From contig JAWWCA010000077.1 in the NCBI GenBank assembly GCA_033720695.1, positions 1-14,774 on the forward strand: a stretch of DNA of 14,774 nt, read 5' to 3'. A model generated the notes under the pieces. It had not been told where the DNA came from. It did not search any database and saw only the letters and a program-made list of their open reading frames with translations. The DNA is from DATGQT01 sp033720695. GTDB lineage: Bacteria > Bacteroidota > Rhodothermia > Rhodothermales > Rubricoccaceae. Shown in pieces: positions 7,169 to 13,581 of the stretch (within the stretch, counting starts at the first letter, position 1; every line of letters begins with the position of its first letter). The translations under genes were made by a program, and so were the position numbers.

Positions 7169-8158
7169 ATGACTCCTCCCCCGTCTTGTTCTTCCTGCGG
7201 TGCCGCGCTGACGCCGGAGGCCGCCCAGTGCGACCTCTGCGGGACCCCGGTCGACGCTCGCCCCACGCCGGATCCCGGGGCTCTGGCCGAGGACCCCGGC
7301 GCGCCCGCGCCCGCTGAGCCTGTGGCCTCCCCGACGCCCCGGTCGGCCGGGCCGCTGACCTGCTCGATCTGCTCTCACCTCAACCCGGCGGGGTCGCGGT
7401 TCTGCAACCAGTGCGGAGCGACCCTGGGGACCGTGACCGCCGCGGCGCCGACCGACGCGCCCTCCGCAGACGCTTCTGCCCCGGAGCCCGGTGGCCGCCT
7501 CGACGTGCCCCCCGTGGCCGCGGGCGAGCGGCCGCCTTCCGACCCCGGGCGCCGGGCGCTCCTCTACGTGGGGATCGGGTTGGCCGCGGTCATCGGGCTC
7601 TACCTCGTGACGCAGGCGAGCCAGTCGCCGGCCCCCGAGCCGGACGGCGCGGCGGCCGAGCCGCCTCGCCTCACCCCGGCGCCCGCGGCGATCCCCGACT
7701 CGCTCGACGAGCAGGTGGCGCGGCTCGAAGACGAGGGGACGGCGCAGAGCCTCGACCGGGCCGGGGGCGTCCTCTACCGCGCCGCGGCGGTCCTCCCGCC
7801 TGAAGACCCTCAGCGTGCCGGGCTCGCCCAGCGCGCCGTCGATCTGTACGAGCGCAGCCTCGCCCTCGACGACGATGTCGACGTGCGCGTCAACCTCGCC
7901 GTCGCCGCCCTCCTCGATCCCCGGAACCCCATGCGGGCGGTGCAGGAACTCCAGGCCGTTCTCACGACCAACCCCGACCACGTCGAGGCCAACTTCAACA
8001 TGGGCCTGATGCGCATGCAGATCGGGCGCCTCGACGCCGCGACCGAGTCCTTCGAGCGCGTCCTCGCGCTCACCCCTCCCGACGACCCCGTGCACCAGCG
8101 AGCCACTGAGGCGCTCGCCGCCCTCGAAGGCGCGATGGCGCAGCCGGGCGGCGGGTGA
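7169..8158 (+). CDS. Double zinc-ribbon, single-pass membrane, TPR protein
   Basis: A 329-residue protein of unknown function with a clear modular build. Two zinc-ribbon modules occupy the N-terminus: Cys7/Cys10 with Cys21/Cys24, and Cys65/Cys68 with Cys79/Cys82 (CSICSHLNPAGSRFCNQC). They are joined and followed by proline/alanine-rich linkers. One transmembrane helix lies at about 130-150 (LLYVGIGLAAVIGLYLVTQA). The C-terminal part (about 180-320) is helical with TPR features, best seen in NPDHVEANFNMGLMRMQIGR and LDAATESFERVLAL. By the positive-inside rule (GRR just before the helix) the zinc ribbons should face the cytoplasm and the TPRs the periplasm. The stop codon overlaps a GTG start of the following M16-like lipoprotein gene, suggesting translational coupling and a shared job. 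It may sense or assemble something across the membrane; this is a guess. Confidence 0.85.
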   Translation: MTPPPSCSSCGAALTPEAAQCDLCGTPVDARPTPDPGALAEDPGAPAPAEPVASPTPRSAGPLTCSICSHLNPAGSRFCNQCGATLGTVTAAAPTDAPSADASAPEPGGRLDVPPVAAGERPPSDPGRRALLYVGIGLAAVIGLYLVTQASQSPAPEPDGAAAEPPRLTPAPAAIPDSLDEQVARLEDEGTAQSLDRAGGVLYRAAAVLPPEDPQRAGLAQRAVDLYERSLALDDDVDVRVNLAVAALLDPRNPMRAVQELQAVLTTNPDHVEANFNMGLMRMQIGRLDAATESFERVLALTPPDDPVHQRATEALAALEGAMAQPGGG

Positions 8159-9516
8159 GGGCCTCCCCCGTGATGCCGCCGCTGACGGATCCCTCCATGG
8201 CCCAGTCCCCCGGGCTCCTCCAGACCCTTGGCCTCCTGGCCGCGATGCTCGTCGCGACCAGCGGGTGCCGAACGGCCGCGCCTCCGACGGCGCCAGTCGC
8301 CCCGCTGCCCCCGCCGCCGCCGTCCGCGGCTCCGACGCCTGCGCCCCCAGCTCCGCCCCTGCCACCCCCTGCGCCGAAGCAGCGGGCGTACCGCCCTGTG
8401 CCTCCGAGCCTCTTCGAGAGCACGTCGCGGTTCCCCGAGACCGAGGTGACGGAGTGGCGGCTCTCCAGCGGGGCTCGCCTCGTCTTCCGGCCCTCGCGGA
8501 GGGCGCCCCGGAGCGTCATGCTCTACGCCTTCGCGCCCGGCGGCTTCTCGGCCGTGCCGGACAGCCTGGCGAGTGCCACGCTCGCCGTCGCCCGTGCGGG
8601 CGGGGCGAGCCACGGCGCGGTGTCTGTGCAGCCAGCCCTCCGCGAGCGGGAGGCCCTCCTCCTCGGCTCGGCTGCGTCGGACGCCCTCGTGCCCCTCTTC
8701 GAAGCGGTTCGGGATGCGATGGAGCGCGCGGGGGCCGCGGCCGACCTCTCGGTTCAGGCGGGCCTCGACGCCGCGCTCGCCGAGCGACCGCTGACGAGCG
8801 GCCCCCACGCCGATGCGGGGGCCGAGGCGCTGCACGGGCGCCTGTTCGGCGACCTCCGTCAGTACACCTTCGTCCTCGTCGGGGACAGCACCCCCGAGGC
8901 TGTCGAGGCGGCGGCGGCGGCCGTGTTGCCCCGGATCCGCCCGACGCTGCAGGCCCTCCTCGGCACCGAGGTCGAGGTGGCCGCGCCGCGCGTGCCGATG
9001 GCGATCGAGCGCGAGAGCCTGCCGCCGGGGGAGGCCGCCGCGGCAGCGGCCTTCCGGGGGTCCGTGCGGTCCAGCTTCGACACCCTCGCGGGGCTCGACG
9101 TGCTCGCTGCGCTCCTCGAAGACGCCCTGGATGGGCGCGCGCGCGTTTCCGCGGAGGTCTTCTTCGACGCCGACGTCGGGGAGGTGCGGGTCGTGGCCGA
9201 CGGGGAGTCCGTAGACCCGGATCGCTTCGAGATGGACCTGCTCCGCGCCGTGCGGGCGCTTCGTCGGGCCCCGCCGTCGGCAGGGGCGCTCGCCGAGGCC
9301 CGGGCGCGCCGGCGCGCGGCGCACGAGGCGGCGCTCGACCGCGGGAGCGGCTGGCTCCCCTGGCTCGTCCGGCTCTACCGGGCCGACCAGGACACCCGCG
9401 AGGCGCTCCGGTATCCCCGCCGCCTCAGGGGCGTCACCGCCGCCGAGGTCCACGCCCTCGCCCAGGACGTCCTCGACCCGGAGCGGTACGTGCTCGTCGT
9501 GCGCCCCCGCGGGTAG
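8155..9516 (+). CDS. Lipoprotein with a degenerate M16-peptidase-like domain
   Basis: A protein of about 450 residues. An N-terminal hydrophobic segment (LLQTLGLLAAMLVATSGC) ends in a plausible lipobox, followed by a proline/alanine linker (about residues 43-75). The body looks like one half of an M16 (insulinase/PqqL-type) protein: SSGARLVFRPSRR near 103-115, FAPGGFSAVPDSLASATLAV near 125-144, YTFVLVGDSTPEAVEAA near 236-252, and a tail with WLPWLVRLYRADQD, VTAAEVHALAQDVLDPERYV. The zinc-binding HxxEH of active M16 enzymes is absent, so it is most like the non-catalytic second half. Start choice is uncertain: GTG 8155 overlaps the preceding stop (GTGA) and gives the signal a positive charge; ATGs at 8173 and 8197 also keep the lipobox. 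Coupling to the zinc-ribbon/TPR gene suggests that they work together at the envelope. Confidence 0.75.
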   Translation: MRASPVMPPLTDPSMAQSPGLLQTLGLLAAMLVATSGCRTAAPPTAPVAPLPPPPPSAAPTPAPPAPPLPPPAPKQRAYRPVPPSLFESTSRFPETEVTEWRLSSGARLVFRPSRRAPRSVMLYAFAPGGFSAVPDSLASATLAVARAGGASHGAVSVQPALREREALLLGSAASDALVPLFEAVRDAMERAGAAADLSVQAGLDAALAERPLTSGPHADAGAEALHGRLFGDLRQYTFVLVGDSTPEAVEAAAAAVLPRIRPTLQALLGTEVEVAAPRVPMAIERESLPPGEAAAAAAFRGSVRSSFDTLAGLDVLAALLEDALDGRARVSAEVFFDADVGEVRVVADGESVDPDRFEMDLLRAVRALRRAPPSAGALAEARARRRAAHEAALDRGSGWLPWLVRLYRADQDTREALRYPRRLRGVTAAEVHALAQDVLDPERYVLVVRPRG

Positions 9517-9547
9517 CACCGCCGGGCTCGGCGTTGGTCGGGGTGTG

Positions 9548-9559
9548 TACCTTCGGAGG
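9548..9559 (+). promoter_or_regulatory. TACCTT promoter-like element before the TPM genes
   Basis: TACCTTCGGAGG starts 33 bp before the ATG of the first TPM gene, in the 64-bp gap after the M16-like gene. It resembles TAnnTTTG and closely matches the sequence before the zinc-ribbon gene (TACCTTGGAGG). No -33 partner is visible, so this is weak. Confidence 0.25.
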
Positions 9560-9580
9560 TCCCCTTTGTCCGCCCGTCCC

Positions 9581-10243
9581 ATGGAGCGCCCCCTCTTCAC
9601 CGATGCCGAGCGCGAGCAGATCCGTCGCGCCGTCGGCGAGGCCGAGCAGCGAACCGCCGGCGAGATCGTGCCCTACGTCGTCGCCCAGAGCGGGCGCTAC
9701 GAGATCGCGGCTTGGCGCGGAGGCGCCCTCGGTGCGCTCCTCGCGGCGACGGTCGCCTTGGGCGTGGCGTGGGCTTACGACGGCTGGGGCCTCGGCTGGC
9801 TCTACACGGCGTGGGCGATGGCGTTCGTCATGACGCTGGGCGGCGTCCTCGGGGCCCTGCTGGCGTGGTTCGTCCCGCCGATCCGCCGGCGCCTGGCCGG
9901 CGCGGCGCGGATGGCCGAGCGCGTCCACCGCCGGGCCGAGTCCGCCTTCCTCGAAGAGGGGGTCTTCGACACCCGCGACCGCACGGGCATCCTCCTCTTC
10001 GTCTCGCTCCTCGAGCACCGGATCGAGGTGCTCGGCGACGAGGGGATCAACAAGGTCGTGGCCCCGGAGGAGTGGGTCGAGGTCGTCGAGCGGATCCGGC
10101 GTGGGGTCCGGAGCGGGCACCTCGCCGACGGCCTCGTCGACGCCATCGGGATGTGCGGCGAGCTGTTGCACCGGAGCGGCGTGGGCATCCGCGACGACGA
10201 CACCGACGAGCTCTCCGACGACGTGCGGGTGCGGGACGAGTAG
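9581..10243 (+). CDS. TPM-domain membrane protein (first of a pair)
   Basis: A 220-residue protein without a signal peptide. It begins with the TPM-like helix LFTDAEREQIRRAVGEAEQR and strand GEIVPYVVAQSG (28-38). A two-helix membrane hairpin follows (about 47-66 and 74-98), and then the rest of a TPM-like domain: AERVHRRAESAFLEEGVFDT, GILLFVSLLEHRIEVLGDEG (136-155) and WVEVVERIRRGVRSGHLADG. This arrangement, with transmembrane helices inserted into the TPM fold, is typical of the shorter partner in TPM pairs. TPM domains are named after thylakoid TLP18.3/Psb32, where phosphatase activity and a role in photosystem II repair have been described; the bacterial role is poorly defined. The start ATG at 9581 (MERPLF) is preferred over a GTG at 9545 that would add a non-matching leader. 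It lies one base before the second TPM gene, so they are surely co-transcribed. Confidence 0.88.
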   Translation: MERPLFTDAEREQIRRAVGEAEQRTAGEIVPYVVAQSGRYEIAAWRGGALGALLAATVALGVAWAYDGWGLGWLYTAWAMAFVMTLGGVLGALLAWFVPPIRRRLAGAARMAERVHRRAESAFLEEGVFDTRDRTGILLFVSLLEHRIEVLGDEGINKVVAPEEWVEVVERIRRGVRSGHLADGLVDAIGMCGELLHRSGVGIRDDDTDELSDDVRVRDE

Positions 10244-10244
10244 G

Positions 10245-11198
10245 ATGCGGTGGGCCGTCCTCTTCCTGCTCGCCGCTGGGCCTGCCGCGACGGCACAGCC
10301 GGCCGTCCCGCCACTGACGGGCCGCGTCATGGACGGGGCCGACATCCTCTCGCCCGCGACCGAAGCGCAGCTGACCACCCTCCTCGCCGCGCACGAGGAG
10401 GCCACGACGAACCAGGTGGCTGTGCTGACGATCCCGTCGCTGGAGGGAGGGAGCGTCGAGGGGGTCGCGAACGCGGTGTTCAACACCTGGGGCCTGGGGC
10501 GGGCCGAGACCGACAACGGCGTGCTGCTGCTCGTGGCGAGGGACGACCGGGAGCTGCGAATCGAGGTGGGGCAGGGGCTGGAGGGGGCGCTGACTGACGC
10601 CGAGGCCGGCCGGATCATCCGGAACGTCATCGTCCCAGATTTCCGCGACGGCGATTTCGACGGCGGCGTCGCCGCGGGCGTTGCCGCCATCCTCGGACCC
10701 CTCGAGGGGACCTACGAGCCGCCGGACGACGGGGGTGGGGGGGAGGACGCCCCGCCGCTCTGGTTCGCGCTCATCTTTGTGGTCTCCCACGGCCTCCTGC
10801 CGCTCATCGGCGTGGGCCGGGGCCTCGTCAGCCCCCCAGGCGAGCGCTACGCGGCGCTCTTCTTCAGCCTCTTCTTCGTCGGGGTCGTCCTGGTCGGTTT
10901 CCCGGCCCTGTACTTCGGCGCGAACGGGCTCCTCATCGGCTTCGCGCTGCTCGCCGTCTACCTCCTGCTCTTCTTCCTCGCCGACCTGTACATGGCCGTC
11001 TCGCCGAAGTGGCAGGAGGTCCGCCGCCAGGTGCGGGCGGCGAAGGAGAGCGGGAAGAAGGCGACGGTGGATGCGGGCTGGGTCACCTTCTCGGCCGGCG
11101 GCTCGTCGAGCTCCAGCGGTGGCGGGTGGAGCGGGGGCGGCGGCTTCAGCGGCGGTGGGGGCTTCTCGGGCGGCGGCGGCGCCTCGGGGAGTTGGTGA
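10245..11198 (+). CDS. Secreted/membrane TPM-domain protein with Gly-Ser tail (YgcG-like)
   Basis: A 317-residue protein. The signal peptide (MRWAVLFLLAAGPAATA, likely cut after residue 17) is followed by a complete TPM domain at about 24-150: GRVMDGADILSPATEAQL, NQVAVLTIPSLEGGS, FNTWGLGRAETDNGVLLLV, LRIEVGQGLEGALTDAEAG. Three hydrophobic segments follow (about 172-190, 203-222, 227-249), then a basic stretch and a glycine/serine-rich tail ending GASGSW, which is the usual ending of YgcG-type proteins. The TPM domain should lie outside the inner membrane. Its ATG comes one base after the stop of the first TPM gene. LemA commonly precedes such pairs but is not present here; the gene upstream is the M16-like lipoprotein. 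No function in substrate terms can be stated. Confidence 0.92.
   Translation: MRWAVLFLLAAGPAATAQPAVPPLTGRVMDGADILSPATEAQLTTLLAAHEEATTNQVAVLTIPSLEGGSVEGVANAVFNTWGLGRAETDNGVLLLVARDDRELRIEVGQGLEGALTDAEAGRIIRNVIVPDFRDGDFDGGVAAGVAAILGPLEGTYEPPDDGGGGEDAPPLWFALIFVVSHGLLPLIGVGRGLVSPPGERYAALFFSLFFVGVVLVGFPALYFGANGLLIGFALLAVYLLLFFLADLYMAVSPKWQEVRRQVRAAKESGKKATVDAGWVTFSAGGSSSSSGGGWSGGGGFSGGGGFSGGGGASGSW
11100..11190 (+). repeat. Low-complexity Gly-Ser coding repeat
   Basis: The 3' end of the second TPM gene encodes serine clusters followed by three copies of a GGGG-F/A-S unit, written at DNA level as repeated GGCGGCGGC/TTCAGC-type blocks. It is the normal tail of this family but is a likely site of slippage or length variation. 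Confidence 0.7.
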
Positions 11199-11216
11199 GG
11201 GAGGTCGTCGCCGTCC

Positions 11217-11660
11217 TCAGCACTCCCCCAGCGGGCTGACCCGGAGCAGGAGGCCGTCGGCGTCCTCGACGAAGATGCACTCGTTGGTGAGGCGGTACGG
11301 GTAGTCCTGCGCCTCGAGCCGAACGCGGAGGAGGAGCCAGGCGCGGCGCGGGAGGCTGAAGGCGAGACGCCCCACGTTGGTCCCCGGCGCCTCCGCCTCG
11401 TCGTCGGCCTGGACGATCTCGAGGACGTCGCGGTCCTCGGCGTCAACGAGCACGGCGCAGAGGCGGGTCGGCGAGGCCGGGTCGAGCTCGACGGTGCGGA
11501 GCGACAGGCCGAGGGTGGAGACGTAGAAGGCGAGGGACTCGTCGAACCGCCTCGTCGTGACGCTGACGTGGTTGAGCCAAAGGGCCGAGGAAGGGCGGCG
11601 CAGCGCGCGCTCGGCGAGCTGCTGCGGCGAGGCGGGACGGGAGAAGGGCGGCCGGTTCAT
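11217..11660 (-). CDS. VOC (glyoxalase/bleomycin-resistance fold) family protein
   Basis: A 147-residue protein with the betaalphabetabetabeta VOC signature LNHVSVTTRRFDESLAFYVS (29-48), LGLSLRTVEL and a second module around 95-142 (NVGRLAFSLPR, CIFVEDADGLLLRVSP). Of the four metal ligands usual in VOC enzymes, His31 and Glu81 (LEIVQ) are present. The second-module positions carry Arg98/Leu99 where a His is normal and Arg140 where the last Glu is normal. It may therefore bind no metal or use a different geometry, and its substrate is unknown. The ATG at 11660 was chosen because a 20-residue lead before the VOC fold is ample; upstream sequence in this frame is arginine-rich and not protein-like. 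The gene lies 206 bp beyond sufS and converges on the TPM gene, with only 18 bp between stops. Confidence 0.8.
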   Translation of the reverse strand: MNRPPFSRPASPQQLAERALRRPSSALWLNHVSVTTRRFDESLAFYVSTLGLSLRTVELDPASPTRLCAVLVDAEDRDVLEIVQADDEAEAPGTNVGRLAFSLPRRAWLLLRVRLEAQDYPYRLTNECIFVEDADGLLLRVSPLGEC

Positions 11661-11816
11661 GTGTAGGGTCGGGAGGGAGAAGAGGCGGCGGTGGTACGGG
11701 TGAGCCGCGCTGCGGTTGTAGGCCCGTTCGCCATCGGTATGCCGCTGCCGATCCACCCCGTTCAGCCCGCACCGCCGTAACGTTAGGCCACGGTCTGTCG
11801 AGGGTGATCTCCGGCG

Positions 11817-11832
11817 CGCACGGCCTCGTGCG
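11817..11832 (-). terminator. Weak hairpin after sufS
   Basis: CGCACG-GCCT-CGTGCG (6-bp stem, 4-nt loop) lies 35-50 bp past the sufS stop. A second, shorter stem (CCCG-GAT-CGGG, 11840-11850) is closer. Neither has a T-run on the minus strand. They are the only terminator-like structures in the 206-bp gap before the VOC gene. Confidence 0.2.
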
Positions 11833-11866
11833 GGGCGTTCCCGGATCGGGAAAAGCCTGAGCGTCT

Positions 11867-13153
11867 TCAGGTAGGAACGCCCGTCCGGCGCCGGGTCAGC
11901 GCCTCCCCCGCGAACGCGAGCGCACCGACCAGGCGGTCCGCGTCCTCGAACGGGTTGTAGACGTAGGCGCTCGCGCGGAGCGAGGTGTCGGGCCAGGCCC
12001 CGCCCTCGCCGAGGTGGGCGTGGAGCGGCATCGTGCAGTGGTGGCCGGCCCGGCACATCACGCCCTGCGCGTCGAGGAGCACGGCGAGGTCGTGGGGGTG
12101 AACGCCCGCCATCTGGAGCGTGACGATCCCCCCCTCCGGCTCGGCGTCGCCGGGGGGGCCGAGGAGGCGGAGGCCCTCGACGGTCTGAAGCCCCTCGATG
12201 GCGCGGCGGCCCCAGTCTCGCTCGTACGCCGCGACGGCCTCCATGCCCTGCTTTCCGTGGTAGGTCAGGGCGCTCAGATACGCACACGCGGCCGCGAGGC
12301 CGACCGCGCCGGCGGCGTGGGGCGTCCCCGCCTCGTACCGGGCGAAGCCGTCCAGAAACGTGGTCCCTTCGACGGCAACCCGCTCGATCATGCCGCCCCC
12401 CGTCTGATACGGGGCCATCGCGCCGAGCAGGTCAGGGGGCGCCGCGAGGGCGCCGATCCCCGTGGGGCCCAGCATCTTGTGCCCGCTGAAGGTGAGGACG
12501 TCGCAGTGGAGGTCCGTCACGTCCACCGGCCGGGTCGGGACCGACTGGGCACCGTCAAGGACGGTTAGGGCGCCGAGGCGCCGGGCGGACTCGAACACCT
12601 CGCGCACCGGGTTCTCGATCCCGAGGACGTTAGAGACGTGGGCGAGGGCGACGAGCCGTGTGCGCCGGCCGAGGAGCCCGAGCGTCCCGTCGAGGTCGAG
12701 CGTCCCGTCGGAGCGGAGGGGGGCGAAGTGGAGGTGGGCACCGGTGCGCCGGGCGACCTCCTGCCAGGGCGTGATGTTGGAGTGGTGCTCCTGCGGGCTC
12801 GCCACGATCGCGTCGCCGGGGCGGAGCCGCTCCTCGGCCCACGCGCGCGCCACGAGGTTCAGCCCTTCCGTCGTCCCGCGCGTAAACACGAGCCCCTCCG
12901 GATCCGCCCCGACGAAGGCGGCCACGGTGCGGCGGGCCTCTTCGTAGAGGTCGGTGGCCCGCTGGCTCCAGACGTACACCCCCCGGTGCACGGGTGCGTT
13001 CTCCTCCGCGTAGAACCGCGCGATCCGGTCGACCACGGCGCGCGGCTTGAGCGAGGTCGCCGCCGAGTCGAGGTAGCACGGCCGCTCCTCGCCCTCCGGC
13101 ACGGCCAGCGCCGGGATCTCGGAGGCGGGGAGGGGGAGCGGGATCGGGTCCAT
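11867..13153 (-). CDS. sufS: SufS-type cysteine desulfurase
   Basis: A 428-residue PLP-dependent class V aminotransferase-fold enzyme that releases sulfur from cysteine as an enzyme persulfide for iron-sulfur cluster assembly by the SUF system, in the cytoplasm. Visible landmarks: YLDSAATSLKP (27-37), SPQEHHSNITPW (119-130) with the PLP-stacking His, LDGAQSVP (199-206) with Asp200, the Schiff-base lysine in TFSGHKMLGPTG (Lys226), the catalytic cysteine in CRAGHHCTMPL (Cys373), and RASAYVYN (393-400). The length is close to normal (about 405-420), with a short proline-rich lead. The ATG at 13153 is taken as the start; a TTG four codons upstream at 13165 touches the base of a strong palindrome and is less likely. 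It is the third suf gene in the run, 63 bp after the DUF59 gene. No sufE or sufU partner is seen in the window. Confidence 0.95.
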   Translation of the reverse strand: MDPIPLPLPASEIPALAVPEGEERPCYLDSAATSLKPRAVVDRIARFYAEENAPVHRGVYVWSQRATDLYEEARRTVAAFVGADPEGLVFTRGTTEGLNLVARAWAEERLRPGDAIVASPQEHHSNITPWQEVARRTGAHLHFAPLRSDGTLDLDGTLGLLGRRTRLVALAHVSNVLGIENPVREVFESARRLGALTVLDGAQSVPTRPVDVTDLHCDVLTFSGHKMLGPTGIGALAAPPDLLGAMAPYQTGGGMIERVAVEGTTFLDGFARYEAGTPHAAGAVGLAAACAYLSALTYHGKQGMEAVAAYERDWGRRAIEGLQTVEGLRLLGPPGDAEPEGGIVTLQMAGVHPHDLAVLLDAQGVMCRAGHHCTMPLHAHLGEGGAWPDTSLRASAYVYNPFEDADRLVGALAFAGEALTRRRTGVPT

Positions 13154-13165
13154 GGCCTTAAGCAA

Positions 13166-13189
13166 AGGGGCACGGCGCGCCGTGCCCCT
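13166..13189. repeat. Perfect 24-bp palindrome between DUF59 gene and sufS
   Basis: AGGGGCACGGCG is followed directly by its exact complement. In the direction of suf transcription the hairpin is followed by TTTGCTT and then the sufS ATG 12 nt from its base, so it could attenuate or terminate transcription before sufS, or block its translation. The core (GTAGGGGCACGG...CCGTGCCCC) also resembles dispersed REP/MITE-type hairpins that I recall from several bacterial phyla. Confidence 0.6.
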
Positions 13190-13216
13190 ACGGTACGATC
13201 CGCCGGTGCTGTCGGT

Positions 13217-13579
13217 TCAGAGGAAACCGAGCGTCAGCTTCGCCTCCTCGCTCATCATCTCCATCGAGTAGGTGGGGGTGAAGACGAGGTCGAGCGTGAC
13301 GCGCCGGACGCCCTCCAAAGCGTTGACGCTCTGCTCGACCTCGGCCGGGAGCGTCTCGGCGGCCGGGCAGTTCGGCGCCGTGAGCGTCATGCGGACCGTG
13401 ACGTCGGCGCCGTCGGTGGTCTCCTCGACGTCCCAGCCGTAGATCAGGCCGAGGTCCCAGATGGGCACCGGGATCTCGGGGTCGTAGATCGCCTTCATCA
13501 CCCCGACCATCTGCTCCTCCAGCGGCGAGAAGTCCTGGTCGCGGCCGTCGATGAGGAAGTCGCGGGAGAGGAGAACCAT
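13217..13579 (-). CDS. DUF59/PaaD-like SUF-associated Fe-S cluster assembly protein
   Basis: A 120-residue protein of the DUF59 (MIP18/PaaD-like) family. Family hallmarks are DPEIPVPIWDLGLIYGWDV (33-51), the hydrophobic strand VTVRMTLTAPNCP with the conserved cysteine (Cys71), VEQSVNALEGVRRVTLDLVF, and the C-terminal MMSEEAKLTLGFL, typical of the SUF-associated branch. Such proteins help mature or deliver iron-sulfur clusters to target proteins. The ATG lies 2 bp after the sufD stop, so translational coupling is probable. It is the usual size for a stand-alone DUF59 protein. An N-terminal extension of the same frame overlaps sufD as a long arginine/proline-rich reading frame and is a shadow. 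The symbol sufT is used for a related family, but I do not assign it here. Confidence 0.92.
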   Translation of the reverse strand: MVLLSRDFLIDGRDQDFSPLEEQMVGVMKAIYDPEIPVPIWDLGLIYGWDVEETTDGADVTVRMTLTAPNCPAAETLPAEVEQSVNALEGVRRVTLDLVFTPTYSMEMMSEEAKLTLGFL

Positions 13580-13581
13580 CG

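Noticed and set aside
8155..9516. Active M16 zinc protease
   Set aside because: No HxxEH or its inverse is present anywhere in the protein.
6647..9600. Long minus-strand open frames antisense to the HU, zinc-ribbon and M16-like genes
   Set aside because: Their products are Arg/Gly/His-rich without recognisable domains, while the plus-strand frames have clear family motifs.
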